Origin: Nocardia nova SH22a
Lineage (GTDB): Bacteria; Actinomycetota; Actinomycetes; Mycobacteriales; Mycobacteriaceae
Assembly (NCBI RefSeq): GCF_000523235.1
Contig: NZ_CP006850.1
Location: 2,046,001-2,110,000, forward strand
DNA length: 64,000 nucleotides
Direction of reading: 5' to 3'
Notes under the pieces: model-generated
Database searches by the model: none
What the model was told of the DNA's origin: nothing
What the model saw: only the letters and a program-made list of their open reading frames with translations
Part shown: positions 23,843 through 32,477 of the stretch, in pieces
Numbering within the stretch: position 1 is the stretch's first letter
Layout: every line of letters begins with the position of its first letter
Translations under genes and position numbers: made by a program

Positions 23843-26626
23843 TCAGGTGCCCGCTGCGGCGCGCAGTTGCGCGTCCAGTGCGGTGGCGGTGGCGGGGAAC
23901 CGCTCGAGCAAACCGGCTACCTCGGAGTTGCCGACCGGCCCGGTGGCCTGCCAGCCGCCTTCGATGTCCAGCAGCCAGGCCAGCGCGTCGCATGTAGCGG
24001 GATGGGCGTGTAGCAGGCCGACGACCGGACCACTCGGCGTCGCCGCCAGGGGTGTTGTGGCCGTGTCAGATCCGCGTGACCAGGGTGGGACGAAGGCGTC
24101 CACGGCGGGTAGGGCGCCGGGGAAGGTGCGGCCTGCCTCGCGGACCAGACCCGGAATCAGCTCGCCCGCTTGGTCTTTCAAGGTGGTGATGAGTTTCGGC
24201 AGCCACGGCAGCAGGACCGTGTCGGGCAGGGTGCCGAAGGCCTTCGACAACAGTTCCACCACGAAGGGTTTCAGGGCCGGTGCCGGGTCGATGGCCTGCA
24301 CGAAACCGCTCACGTACTGCGGAACCGTCGGCAGCACCAGCGGATTGGCCAGCATGGCGTCACAGCGTTCGCGTAGCTCGGCCATGGTGAGCAGGCCGAG
24401 CTGGAACCGTGCCGCCCACAGCAGGGCCACCTTGGCCGGTGCCTCCGGATGTGATTGCCGCACGGCCAGTTCCAGCTGCGTGTGATCACAGCCCAGCGAC
24501 AGCGCCAGGTTCTCCATGCCGAACAGGAAGCCCAGCATGGCGGCCACCTGCGGCGGACCGGACTCTTCGGCGGCGAAGGCGGTGGGCAGCAGGGTGCAGT
24601 AGTGCGCGTAACCGGCGGTCACGAACCGTTCGCACCAGGGCGGCAGGCCCGCTTCGGTGGACCGGAAATAGTTGAGCAGCAACCGGATACGCCGCAGCAC
24701 GACCGGTGCGTCGTCCACCGTGCGTTCGGCGGCGAGCAGTTCCACCGCGCGGGTGCCCAGCTCGTCGGCGAGCCGGACCGAGCCCAGATACACCAGCGCG
24801 TCCTCGACCGCGGCCAGTGCCACGGCGGCGGTCGCGTCGGGTGCGGCGACCGCGGCCCGCAACCGCTGCTCGAGCACCTGTTCCACGGACACGCCCTCGT
24901 AGCCGAGTTCCACCAGCGAGCGCTGATGCCTGCCGAGCGCGATATCCCAGCTCTCCTGGATCGAGGTCTCGCCCAGTCCACGCGAGCCCATGATCGGCCG
25001 CAGCGCGTCCTGCGGCAGCAGCCTGCGCAGCAGCCACAGCAGATCGGAGCACGGCCGCAGCTCCGGATTCGCCTTCAGATCCAGCAGGGCGCGTTGCAGT
25101 GTCCGCTTGGACAGATCCAGTTCCAGTGGCGCCAGCCGGTCGAGCACATCGCGGGCCAGCGGTGGCAGCGCCTCGTAGCCGACCTGGCCGATCCGGTCGC
25201 CACCGAGCAGGATCTCGCACAGTCGCCGCACATCGCGCCGCCCCGGCACCCGATCCTTCTCGATGCACGTGACGGCCGCGTCCTGGAAGTCGTAGGGCGT
25301 CGGTCGGGCGCGATTGCGCAACCCCGCCAGCAGGATCGAGGTCTCGAAGACGGCGATGGCGTCGGCGGTGCTCGCCAGATACCCGTTGCGCCGGGCGAGC
25401 CGGACGATATCCACCGCCCATTCCAGCAGTTCGGCCTCGTCCAGCGGATCCAGGACCGGCGGCCGGGACAGGAATCCCGAAAGCCGGTCGGACACATCGG
25501 TTTCCGGCGTCACCGGCAGCAGCGGCTTCTTCGCGCGCTTCTTCGTCCCCTGCTGGCCCGCCAGCTGGAACGACTGCAATTTGCCGCGCCGCAGTCCCTT
25601 CGCCCAGGTAGCCGCCGCGATCGACACCGCGCCACCGGCCAGCCCGAACTGTGCTTCGATGGCGGAATGGCTGGAGGGGATCAGCCCGTAGTGCCAGGTG
25701 GTGGCCGAACGCGGTGAGATCTCGAACGTGACCTGCGAGTCCACCCCGAATTCCTCGACGGGGGTGGCCGCATGGGCGGCACCGCACACGTACAGCGCCT
25801 GCGCCGGATCGATTCCGCCCGCGGTGAGATGTTCCCGCATGCGGGTCCACATGTACCGTTCGCGGTCCTCGTCCTCGACGGTACTGCCGCGTCGTAGCCG
25901 CCGGAACAGGCTGCCGATCATCACCATGACCTGGCGGTAGGTGTCGTAGTCGGCGTCGGCGAGGGGCTGTTCGACGTACTGGTCCCACCACTCCGACCAG
26001 TGCCGGACCTTGCCGTGATGCAGCAGATGTTCTTCCAGTTCGGCGAAACGTGGTCGCAGATCACCGATTTCGAGTCCGACGGCGCCACCGTGCAGGCCGT
26101 CGTCGTCGGACTGCTCGTCGTCGGGCGCCTGCGGTTCCTTCGTCTCGGGCGCCCATTGGAAGACGTGGTCGGTGGACCGATCCACCAGCACCAGTTCCAC
26201 ACCCGGAGTATCGAGTGCGTAGGCGATGGCCTGGTACTCGGCCGACGATTCGGTGATCGGCGCGACCACCGACAGTGGCGCCCATTCCGCGGGGAAGTCC
26301 TCGACCCGGGTGGCGAAGGCCTGCAACGCGATCGGCAGGCGGCAGTTGCGCAGCTCGTCCAGCAGCGGGCGCATATCCTCGCACAGCTCCAGATAGATGA
26401 CGCGCGGCTGTTTCTCGCGCAGCCGTCGCACCATCGCCAGTCCGGAGGCGGGGGAGTGGTGACAGACCGGGAAGATCTCCAGCCGCTCCGACAGCGCCCG
26501 GTCGACATCGTCGACGATGCCCGCCAGGATGTCACCCGCCGCCCCGGGCGCACCGGCGAACGCGACGGCCGCGTCCGCCAGCTGATCCCGAAGCGCGGCA
26601 AAGGTATTCGGTGCGATCACGCTCAC
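23843..26626 (-). CDS. DUF5682 protein with Tiki/TraB-like N-terminal domain
   Basis: 927 residues from GTG 26626, overlapping the MoxR stop (GTGA). The N-terminal ~300 residues carry VCHHSPASGL (about 53-62), a VIYLELCEDM segment, an R-x3-M-x2-RMREHL stretch and VCGAAHAA (about 285-292); this His-rich pattern recalls the TraB/Tiki/EreA-ChaN fold, suggesting a possible metal-dependent hydrolase core. The remaining ~600 residues are predicted helical repeats without recognised motifs. I assign DUF5682 by overall look and by its neighbours: MoxR, vWA and SWIM genes. Last gene of a five-gene operon. No signal peptide; cytoplasmic. Biochemical role unknown. Confidence 0.8.
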   Translation of the reverse strand: MSVIAPNTFAALRDQLADAAVAFAGAPGAAGDILAGIVDDVDRALSERLEIFPVCHHSPASGLAMVRRLREKQPRVIYLELCEDMRPLLDELRNCRLPIALQAFATRVEDFPAEWAPLSVVAPITESSAEYQAIAYALDTPGVELVLVDRSTDHVFQWAPETKEPQAPDDEQSDDDGLHGGAVGLEIGDLRPRFAELEEHLLHHGKVRHWSEWWDQYVEQPLADADYDTYRQVMVMIGSLFRRLRRGSTVEDEDRERYMWTRMREHLTAGGIDPAQALYVCGAAHAATPVEEFGVDSQVTFEISPRSATTWHYGLIPSSHSAIEAQFGLAGGAVSIAAATWAKGLRRGKLQSFQLAGQQGTKKRAKKPLLPVTPETDVSDRLSGFLSRPPVLDPLDEAELLEWAVDIVRLARRNGYLASTADAIAVFETSILLAGLRNRARPTPYDFQDAAVTCIEKDRVPGRRDVRRLCEILLGGDRIGQVGYEALPPLARDVLDRLAPLELDLSKRTLQRALLDLKANPELRPCSDLLWLLRRLLPQDALRPIMGSRGLGETSIQESWDIALGRHQRSLVELGYEGVSVEQVLEQRLRAAVAAPDATAAVALAAVEDALVYLGSVRLADELGTRAVELLAAERTVDDAPVVLRRIRLLLNYFRSTEAGLPPWCERFVTAGYAHYCTLLPTAFAAEESGPPQVAAMLGFLFGMENLALSLGCDHTQLELAVRQSHPEAPAKVALLWAARFQLGLLTMAELRERCDAMLANPLVLPTVPQYVSGFVQAIDPAPALKPFVVELLSKAFGTLPDTVLLPWLPKLITTLKDQAGELIPGLVREAGRTFPGALPAVDAFVPPWSRGSDTATTPLAATPSGPVVGLLHAHPATCDALAWLLDIEGGWQATGPVGNSEVAGLLERFPATATALDAQLRAAAGT

Positions 26627-27741
26627 GACAACCTCGCGATCGCCGCCCGGCCACCCTCCAGGAATTCACCCCAGGCGGGCTCGCCCTTCTTGTCCTTGGT
26701 GCGCGGCTCGACCACGCCGTGCAGGTACTTGTTCAGAATGGCCAGGTCCTCGGGTGTGCGGCGGGCCAGCGATCCGACCAGCGAACCCGCCAGGGTCTCG
26801 GCGCGCAGCTCCTTCGCACCGAAGAACTGACTGTGCAGGATGGCGTCCTCGAGGACGCCGATCTGCTCGGCGGTGGACAGCGCCGACTCGAGCTTGTCGT
26901 CGTCGCTGCCGGCGGCGGCCGCCGCGGCTCGCAGATCGGCGAAGCTCTCCAGCAGGATGTCCAGCAGCGTCGGCGGCAGTTCCAGTTCGATGGAGTGGCG
27001 GCGCAGCAGTTCCGCGGTGCGGAAGCGCACGATCTCCGCCTCGCTCTTCTTGTTGGACACCACCGGGATCCGCACGAAGTTGAAGCGCCGCTTGAGCGCC
27101 GAGGACAGATCGTTCACACCGCGGTCACGGCTGTTGGCGGTGGCGATGATGGAGAAACCCGGCTGCGCGAACACCACATTGTCGTCGTCGAGTTCGGGAA
27201 TCGAGACGTACTTCTCCGACAGGATGGAGATCAGCGCGTCCTGCACGTCACTGGTGGAGCGGGTGAGCTCCTCGAAGCGGCCGATCACGCCCTGCTCCAT
27301 CGCCGTCATGATCGGCGACGGGATCATCGACTCCCGCGACTGGCCCTTGGCGATGACCATGGAGATGTTCCACGAGTACTTGATGTGGTCCTCGGTGGTG
27401 CCCGCGGTGCCCTGCACCACGAGTGTGGAATTGCGGCTGATGGCCGCCGACAGCAGTTCGGCCAGCCAGCTCTTACCGGTACCCGGATCGCCGATCAGTA
27501 GCAGCCCGCGGTCGGAGGCCAGCGTGACGATGCTGCGCTCGACGAAACTGCGGTCACCGAACCATTTCTGCTCCACCTCGCGGTCGAGTCCGTCGGCGCG
27601 TTCGGAGCCGAGGATGAACAGCCGCACCATCTTCGGGCTCAGCCGCCACGCGAACGGCTTGGGGCCGTCGTCGATCGACTCCAGCCAGTCCAGCTCCTCG
27701 GCGTACTTGACCTCGGCGGGTGCGCGCAAAACGTCGTTCAT
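26623..27741 (-). CDS. MoxR-like AAA+ ATPase, YehL type
   Basis: 372 residues. Walker A GDPGTGKS at residues 84-91. In the Walker B region the segment reads GVIGRFEELTRST, so the usual hydrophobic-DE is replaced by an RFEE form that I recall as typical of the YehL subgroup; ATANSRDRG (sensor 1) and SSALKRRFNFVRIP (Arg finger region) follow. MoxR ATPases act as chaperones or remodelers with a vWA partner, here the gene upstream. It starts 13 bp after the vWA stop and overlaps the DUF5682 start. Expected to be a cytoplasmic hexamer. Confidence 0.9.
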   Translation of the reverse strand: MNDVLRAPAEVKYAEELDWLESIDDGPKPFAWRLSPKMVRLFILGSERADGLDREVEQKWFGDRSFVERSIVTLASDRGLLLIGDPGTGKSWLAELLSAAISRNSTLVVQGTAGTTEDHIKYSWNISMVIAKGQSRESMIPSPIMTAMEQGVIGRFEELTRSTSDVQDALISILSEKYVSIPELDDDNVVFAQPGFSIIATANSRDRGVNDLSSALKRRFNFVRIPVVSNKKSEAEIVRFRTAELLRRHSIELELPPTLLDILLESFADLRAAAAAAGSDDDKLESALSTAEQIGVLEDAILHSQFFGAKELRAETLAGSLVGSLARRTPEDLAILNKYLHGVVEPRTKDKKGEPAWGEFLEGGRAAIARLS

Positions 27742-27754
27742 GATGAGGGGTCTC

Positions 27755-29182
27755 CTAGTCGAGAAAGTTCTTGAGCTCGCCCACGAGCTTCTGGATGCGT
27801 CCGGAAATCACCGGGGTGCCGAGGTTCTTGAAGCGTTCCCGGAACCAGGGATTGACACTCTGATGGCCGGAGCTGTTCACCGAGCCGACCGGGATGAGTT
27901 TCACCCCGGAGCGGTGGACCGCCTCCATGGATTCGAACAGCGGCTGTGATCGATCGAACTCGTAGAAGTCCGAAATCCACACCAGCACGGTATTTTTCGG
28001 ATCGGTGATCTTGGGTTGCGCCATCGCCATGGCGACCGGGCCGTCGTTGCCGCCACCGAGATTGGTGCGCAGCAGGACCTCGAACGGATCGTGCACCCAC
28101 GGGGTGAGATCCAGGGCGCGGGTGTCGTAGGCGATCAGATGCACATCCACCTTGGGCAGGCCCGCGAAGATGGACGCCAGAATGGTGCAGTTGACCATGG
28201 AATCGACCATGGACCCGGACTGATCCACCACCACGATCATGCGGGCGGGCACGGTGCGTTTGGCGGTCCGGTGGTAATAGAGCCGGTCGACGTAGAGGCG
28301 CTCGTCCTCGGGATTCCAGTTCGGCAGGTTCTTCCAGATCGTGCGGTCCACATCCAGATTGCGCAGGATGCGTTTGGGCGCGACCGTGCGGTCGACGGTG
28401 CCCGCGCTGGTCTGCTGCACCTGGGTGCGCAGCACCTCGGCGACCTCGTCGACGTAGCGGCGGATCAGGCGCTTGGCATTCGCCAGCGCCACCCCGGACA
28501 GATTGTGCTTGTCCCGCAACAACTGTTCGATGAGCGACATGCTCGGGGTGAGCTGGGCGGCCAGGTGTGGATCGGCCAGCACCTCGCGCAGTCGCATCCG
28601 CGACACCAGATCGCCTTCCAGTCCGGCGAGCACACCCTGTACGGCACCGGCCTGTTCCTCGCCCAGGCAGCGCCGCAGCCAACCGGCGTCGGACTGCCAG
28701 CCCGCCAGCTGCGTGGCGCTGACCTGACCGGACCCGGTGGCGAACACATTGAGCAGCAGCTTGGAAACCAGTGCGGCGGTGCGCACATCGGCCGCGCCGA
28801 TCGGAAGATGCGAGGCATCCGCATCCTCCGGCGACACGACCTCTGCCGCCGGGTTCGCGGTGTCGACTGCGCCGCCCGCGGAGCCGTCGGTCCGGGCAGT
28901 GTCCTGGTTCCCGGCGAAGTCCAGACTCTCGAACTCCGCCTTCATCTCCGGATAGCGTTGCGCCACAGTGTCGATGGAGACGCCGGGATCGAGCACGGCC
29001 AGCGGCAGATCCAGATCCTCGACGATATGGGCGCTCGCCTGTTCCAGCGTGGGCTGCTGATCCCCGGAGAAGACCCCGGCCAGCAGCCGCCAGTACAGGA
29101 TCTGGCGTCGGGTCTCGTGATTGGGCTCATCTGCCAGCGGACCGCGACCCGCCGGTGAATCGTTTCGTGATGCAGTGGTCAT
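27755..29182 (-). CDS. vWA (CoxE/YehP-like) protein
   Basis: 475 residues. The C-terminal von Willebrand A domain (about 300-475) has the MIDAS motif VVDQSGSMVDS near residue 316, the Thr/Gly loop RTNLGGGNDG and the final Asp in WISDFYEFD; the metal site appears complete. The N-terminal 300 residues are helical and without recognised motifs. vWA proteins of this class bind MoxR ATPases and recruit clients. The ATG overlaps the stop of the 458-residue protein (ATGA). Cytoplasmic, no signal peptide. Confidence 0.9.
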   Translation of the reverse strand: MTTASRNDSPAGRGPLADEPNHETRRQILYWRLLAGVFSGDQQPTLEQASAHIVEDLDLPLAVLDPGVSIDTVAQRYPEMKAEFESLDFAGNQDTARTDGSAGGAVDTANPAAEVVSPEDADASHLPIGAADVRTAALVSKLLLNVFATGSGQVSATQLAGWQSDAGWLRRCLGEEQAGAVQGVLAGLEGDLVSRMRLREVLADPHLAAQLTPSMSLIEQLLRDKHNLSGVALANAKRLIRRYVDEVAEVLRTQVQQTSAGTVDRTVAPKRILRNLDVDRTIWKNLPNWNPEDERLYVDRLYYHRTAKRTVPARMIVVVDQSGSMVDSMVNCTILASIFAGLPKVDVHLIAYDTRALDLTPWVHDPFEVLLRTNLGGGNDGPVAMAMAQPKITDPKNTVLVWISDFYEFDRSQPLFESMEAVHRSGVKLIPVGSVNSSGHQSVNPWFRERFKNLGTPVISGRIQKLVGELKNFLD

Positions 29183-30555
29183 TGGCGCAGCAACCGTCCC
29201 GCACGTTCGCGCAAAACAGCCACGGCGTTACCCGATTTCGCCTGTGCCTTGGCGACTTTCGGGTCCGTCGGCCCCAGTGCCCAATCACCGTTGTGCAAGG
29301 GCGTGAGCGTGTTCTTGACCTTGCGTTGCACGGCCAGCGGGCGTACCGACCAGCCGTCGGCATCCCAGCGGAGCAGACCGATCAAGGTGCTGGAGCCGGT
29401 CACCACGGCCGCGGTGAGCGGACCGGCGGCCGCAAGTGCGTCGAGTTCCACTCGGATCCGCTGATCGTCCAGTTCGAGCACGCCGTCGCGCACCCGGTAT
29501 CCCTCCAGCAGAACGGGTTCCGCGATATGCACCGGATCGCGATCCAGCGGTGCGACGGCCGGAGCCTGCGTCTGGGGCAACTGCACGGTGGCGGTGACGA
29601 ACGGGTCGGCGGTCTCTCCGGCCTTCGCCCGGTCGTCGTCCCACAGCAGATCGCCAGTCGCAGACAGCGGCATGTCGGTGAGTTCCAGGGCGCGTCGCTC
29701 GGCCAGCGCCGTGAGCAGTTGCTGATGCGCGCCGAGCAGTTGCCACACCGCCGGGCCCACGATGGTGTCCACCTTGGCCGCGGCCACCGACACGCGGACC
29801 CGCCGCGAAGGCGCTCCCGTGACCTCCAGCACGCCGTGCACCTGTGCCTGCACCGCGGTCCCGTGCTCGTGCACATCGACGCCCAGCGGAAGCAGACGAC
29901 CCGAAACAAGCTCACTGCCAACGGTTTCGGTGCCGCGCCAGGACAGCAGCAGCGCGCGCGTCCAGAGATCGGCCCAGCGACGGGCGGGCACCCGGTCCAT
30001 CGTCGCCACCGGTGCGCAGGCGCTCAGTTCGGCGGTGAAGCCGTCCAGGAGCACCGCCGCCCGGCGCAGCGCGGGTTCGGCCAGCAGCGATTCCACCGTG
30101 TGGTCGGCGGCCGCGACCAGATCGTGGTCCACCCCGCGCCATCCGGCGATGGCCACCTCGGCGAGCCATGCGCGCGAACCCGCCGCGAGCGGACTCGGCG
30201 CACCGGCATCGGAGGCTTCGGTCCACTCGGATCGCTTGCGGCTCAACGCCGTATCGGCCTGATCGAGCAGGGCGTCGTGCACCGCGCCGAGCAGCGCCGC
30301 GCGGGCGGCGGCGAGTGCCGTCACCTCGTCGGCGCCGATCGCGCCGGTGCCCACCTTCGACACCGCCGCCGCGACCGTCTCGGCCAGTGGGGAGCCTGCC
30401 ACCGCCGCGCCCAGCGCCGCGAGCGCCGCGCCTTGCCCGTCGGTGACCCGGGCGAAGCCGTCGACCAGGGCGGTATCGAATCCGTTCACCGCGTTCAGAG
30501 CCGCCGTGACGCCCTCCGGCGCCGGTGCCAGCGCGGCCAGTTGTACGGCCTGCAT
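29179..30555 (-). CDS. Uncharacterised 458-residue protein of the MoxR/vWA operon
   Basis: ATG 30555 shares one base with the stop of the SWIM gene (TGATG); a longer open frame to 30831 lies wholly inside that gene and is a shadow. The N-terminal half is Ala-rich and helical (about residues 1-200), followed by a mixed region with repeated TV/VT strands (about 250-420) and a basic C-terminus ALGPTDPKVAKAQAKSGNAV. No catalytic motif recognised. Position between SWIM and vWA genes with overlapping codons implies a component of the same complex. Confidence 0.8.
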   Translation of the reverse strand: MQAVQLAALAPAPEGVTAALNAVNGFDTALVDGFARVTDGQGAALAALGAAVAGSPLAETVAAAVSKVGTGAIGADEVTALAAARAALLGAVHDALLDQADTALSRKRSEWTEASDAGAPSPLAAGSRAWLAEVAIAGWRGVDHDLVAAADHTVESLLAEPALRRAAVLLDGFTAELSACAPVATMDRVPARRWADLWTRALLLSWRGTETVGSELVSGRLLPLGVDVHEHGTAVQAQVHGVLEVTGAPSRRVRVSVAAAKVDTIVGPAVWQLLGAHQQLLTALAERRALELTDMPLSATGDLLWDDDRAKAGETADPFVTATVQLPQTQAPAVAPLDRDPVHIAEPVLLEGYRVRDGVLELDDQRIRVELDALAAAGPLTAAVVTGSSTLIGLLRWDADGWSVRPLAVQRKVKNTLTPLHNGDWALGPTDPKVAKAQAKSGNAVAVLRERAGRLLRQ

Positions 30556-31064
30556 CAGCGTCCCACCCCCGCCGGGAACCACTGCAACTCCGGAATCGGG
30601 GTCGTGCTGCCCGGCAACTCCAGATAGGTGAGATGCCGCAGGAACCGGCTGAACACCGCCGCGGCCGGCGCCGGATCGCGAGTTCCGTTGAGGCAGCCGA
30701 CGATCCGACCGCCCTCGGGTACTTCCACCCGCAGGAATCGTGCCACCCGGTCCTGCCCGTACTGGAGCACCGCCGCGTCGATGAGCGCGTCCAGGTGCTT
30801 GCAGGCCCAGCCCTGGTTCAACCCGCCGCACGGCCGGTTGTTGTTGGTACTGCAGCTGAGCCCGTGTGTGCCCGCGGTCACCGATGCCACGTACACGCGG
30901 GAGATGTCGGAACCACTCGACACCACCCCCTGCAGGCGGCCGTCGGCCAATTCCACGAACGGCACCTTGTTCAGTTTGCGCGGCGCGACTGCGGGCACGA
31001 CCCGCACGACAGCGATGCTTTCCCGAGCCGGTTCCACCGGCGCGGCACCCGGATTCGAGGCCAT
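30555..31064 (-). CDS. SWIM zinc-finger protein
   Basis: 169 residues. The segment SCSTNNNRPCGGLNQGWACK followed by H (about residues 70-90) is a SWIM-like Zn site: paired cysteines, then C-x-H, with an insertion between the pairs. SWIM domains bind nucleic acid or protein. The rest is a compact alpha/beta part (RVYVASVTAGTHGL, FLRHLTYLELPG). First gene of the operon: GGGAGGGAG precedes the ATG at 31064. In E. coli the comparable YehQ is much longer, so this is a minimal version. Confidence 0.8.
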   Translation of the reverse strand: MASNPGAAPVEPARESIAVVRVVPAVAPRKLNKVPFVELADGRLQGVVSSGSDISRVYVASVTAGTHGLSCSTNNNRPCGGLNQGWACKHLDALIDAAVLQYGQDRVARFLRVEVPEGGRIVGCLNGTRDPAPAAAVFSRFLRHLTYLELPGSTTPIPELQWFPAGVGR

Positions 31065-31311
31065 CGTTCTCCCTCCCGATCGATCACGATGCGCTCAAGG
31101 TATGCGACGGCACCGACAAGTACCGCACCGGATCGGAATCGGCTGGTGAGGACCACTTTCACCGCGAATCGGGGCCACCTGGTGATGCCGCGCCGGCCCC
31201 GTCCGTGCCCCCGGTACGGTCGACCAGGTCCGGAATCGGAAGAGGGGGGCGGCCGGGCCGTCTACAGGACGAGTTCTGTGTGTGGACGATCGTCACGGAA
31301 TCCGCTGTGGC

Positions 31312-31566
31312 TCAAGGCCATCGGGTGGGCATGGTCATCACGCTGGGCTCCACCGGACCGGACCAGCCGCACGGCAGTTCACAGCTGGCGATCACCGAGT
31401 CGGTGACGACACCGTCGCCGTGGCAGACCGTGCGCAGGACGGCGCGGGCCGGGTAGCCGCATGCCCGGCACTTGCCGAAGTAGTTCAGGATCTCGCGCGA
31501 CCGCACGGTGGTGACTCCGCGCAATCCGTTCGCGCCGTCCGGTCGTGTGCTCTTGTCGATGTGCAC
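31312..31566 (-). CDS. Small Cys4 protein (CGYPA / LPCGW family), copy 2
   Basis: 84 residues from GTG 31566 with GGAGG at good spacing; the frame continues to 31803 but that part looks non-coding. YFGKCRACGYPARA and SCELPCGWSGPV match the protein at 9429-9635 in both sequence and Cys spacing, with an additional Cys in the linker (TVCHGDG). It has a longer N-terminus (DKSTRPDGANGLRG) and C-terminus. Probably a small Zn-binding protein; function unknown. It lies between the SWIM operon and the mce operon. Confidence 0.7.
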   Translation of the reverse strand: MHIDKSTRPDGANGLRGVTTVRSREILNYFGKCRACGYPARAVLRTVCHGDGVVTDSVIASCELPCGWSGPVEPSVMTMPTRWP

Positions 31567-32036
31567 GCTGATCCTCCGTCCAGTCGTCGCCGGTCCACCG
31601 GGTGACTGTTCTCGTGCGATTCGCCCCTGCCCGGCGGTGCTCGTGAACGACAATCGATCCCGGGCGGATGCCGGAAACCCTTGCCGGGCCCGGTGATCCC
31701 CCTGCGGTACCGCCGGACCCGGCAACGGAGCGTGGCCCCGTCCTGTGGCCGACACTCCCTCATCGTAAGCCCTGATCGGCACTAATGACGATGAATCATT
31801 CATAACTTCTGTCGGTCGGTGATTCGACCGCTAGTTGTAGCTAATCACTATGAACACCGAATATCGCCGACCTTCTCGGGTGTGGTGACCCCCTTCACAA
31901 AGCGTGAATTATGAGTAACATACGCTCGTGCGGATTCACGGTGGCCACTGCGGAGCCGTGGGTTACAGGCAAGGGCGCCTGCGTCCGTCGCGTGCTCGCG
32001 ACGGTGCGGCCGATGGGTGAAAGGACTTGCGTCGCA
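31567..32036. other. Upstream region of the mce operon
   Basis: 470 bp without a gene. The AT-rich part (31780-31925) holds several candidate control elements: CTAATGACGATGAA (31782-31795) and CTAATCACTATGAA (31841-31854) as 12/14 direct repeats; ATGAATCATTCAT (31791-31803), a 6-1-6 inverted repeat; and CGGTCG-6-CGACCG (31813-31830), a 6-6-6 inverted repeat. These lie 60-130 bp upstream of the predicted promoter. Confidence 0.5.
31894..31921 (+). promoter_or_regulatory. Candidate promoter of the mce operon
   Basis: TTCACA (-35, 31894-31899), 16-bp spacer, TAACAT (-10, 31916-31921). This fits a housekeeping sigma promoter with one mismatch in the -35. The predicted leader to ATG 32037 is about 110 nt. 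Confidence 0.5.
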
Positions 32037-32261
32037 ATGTTGAAGCGACTGGATCGGCTACTGAGCTACGAGATGAAGGTGTCCGAGTTCCTGGGCACCC
32101 TGATCATCATCGCCGTCCCGTACGGGATCGTCGGGGTGATCTGGACGCTGACGCACACCTCGCACCTGAAGAACCTGCACGGCATCGACGTGATCATGTC
32201 GTTCCTGGGGGCGATCGTGTGCTGGCCCGTGCTCACCTTCTCCAACGTCTGCATGACCTAG
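32037..32261 (+). CDS. Small two-TM protein heading the mce operon
   Basis: 74 residues from ATG 32037 (AAAGGA upstream; ATG 32013 and 31911 are alternatives). An amphipathic start MLKRLDRLLSYEMKVSEFLG leads into two TM helices: about residues 18-39 (GTLIIIAVPYGIVGVIW) and 52-70. It precedes a second small membrane gene by 2 bp and then the YrbE genes. It may be an accessory membrane subunit of the Mce importer; I know no functional data. Confidence 0.75.
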   Translation: MLKRLDRLLSYEMKVSEFLGTLIIIAVPYGIVGVIWTLTHTSHLKNLHGIDVIMSFLGAIVCWPVLTFSNVCMT

Positions 32262-32263
32262 TC

Positions 32264-32452
32264 ATGATGGCGCTGGTGTGGCTCATCGACATCTTGGTGA
32301 TCGGAGTCAAGATCCTCGGTGGGCGGACGAAGGTCAATCCGGTACTCCGATACGGGCTGTGGATCGCGGTGCTGAGTGCGCTGGGCGCCGGTATCGCGCT
32401 GGTGGGGGTGTTGCTGGTGCTGTTGCAGCACTATCTGGAGGATCTCTCCTGA
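32264..32452 (+). CDS. Small membrane protein, 62 residues
   Basis: Begins ATGATG 2 bp after the preceding stop. Two hydrophobic helices: MALVWLIDILVIGVKILGG and LWIAVLSALGAGIALVGVLL, joined by a short basic loop (RTKVNPVLRYG). It sits between the other small membrane gene and the first YrbE permease, and is probably translated from the same message. Function unknown; likely an assembly factor or subunit of the importer. Confidence 0.75.
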   Translation: MMALVWLIDILVIGVKILGGRTKVNPVLRYGLWIAVLSALGAGIALVGVLLVLLQHYLEDLS

Positions 32453-32477
32453 TGCGGGCGAGAAAGGAACAACCGCT

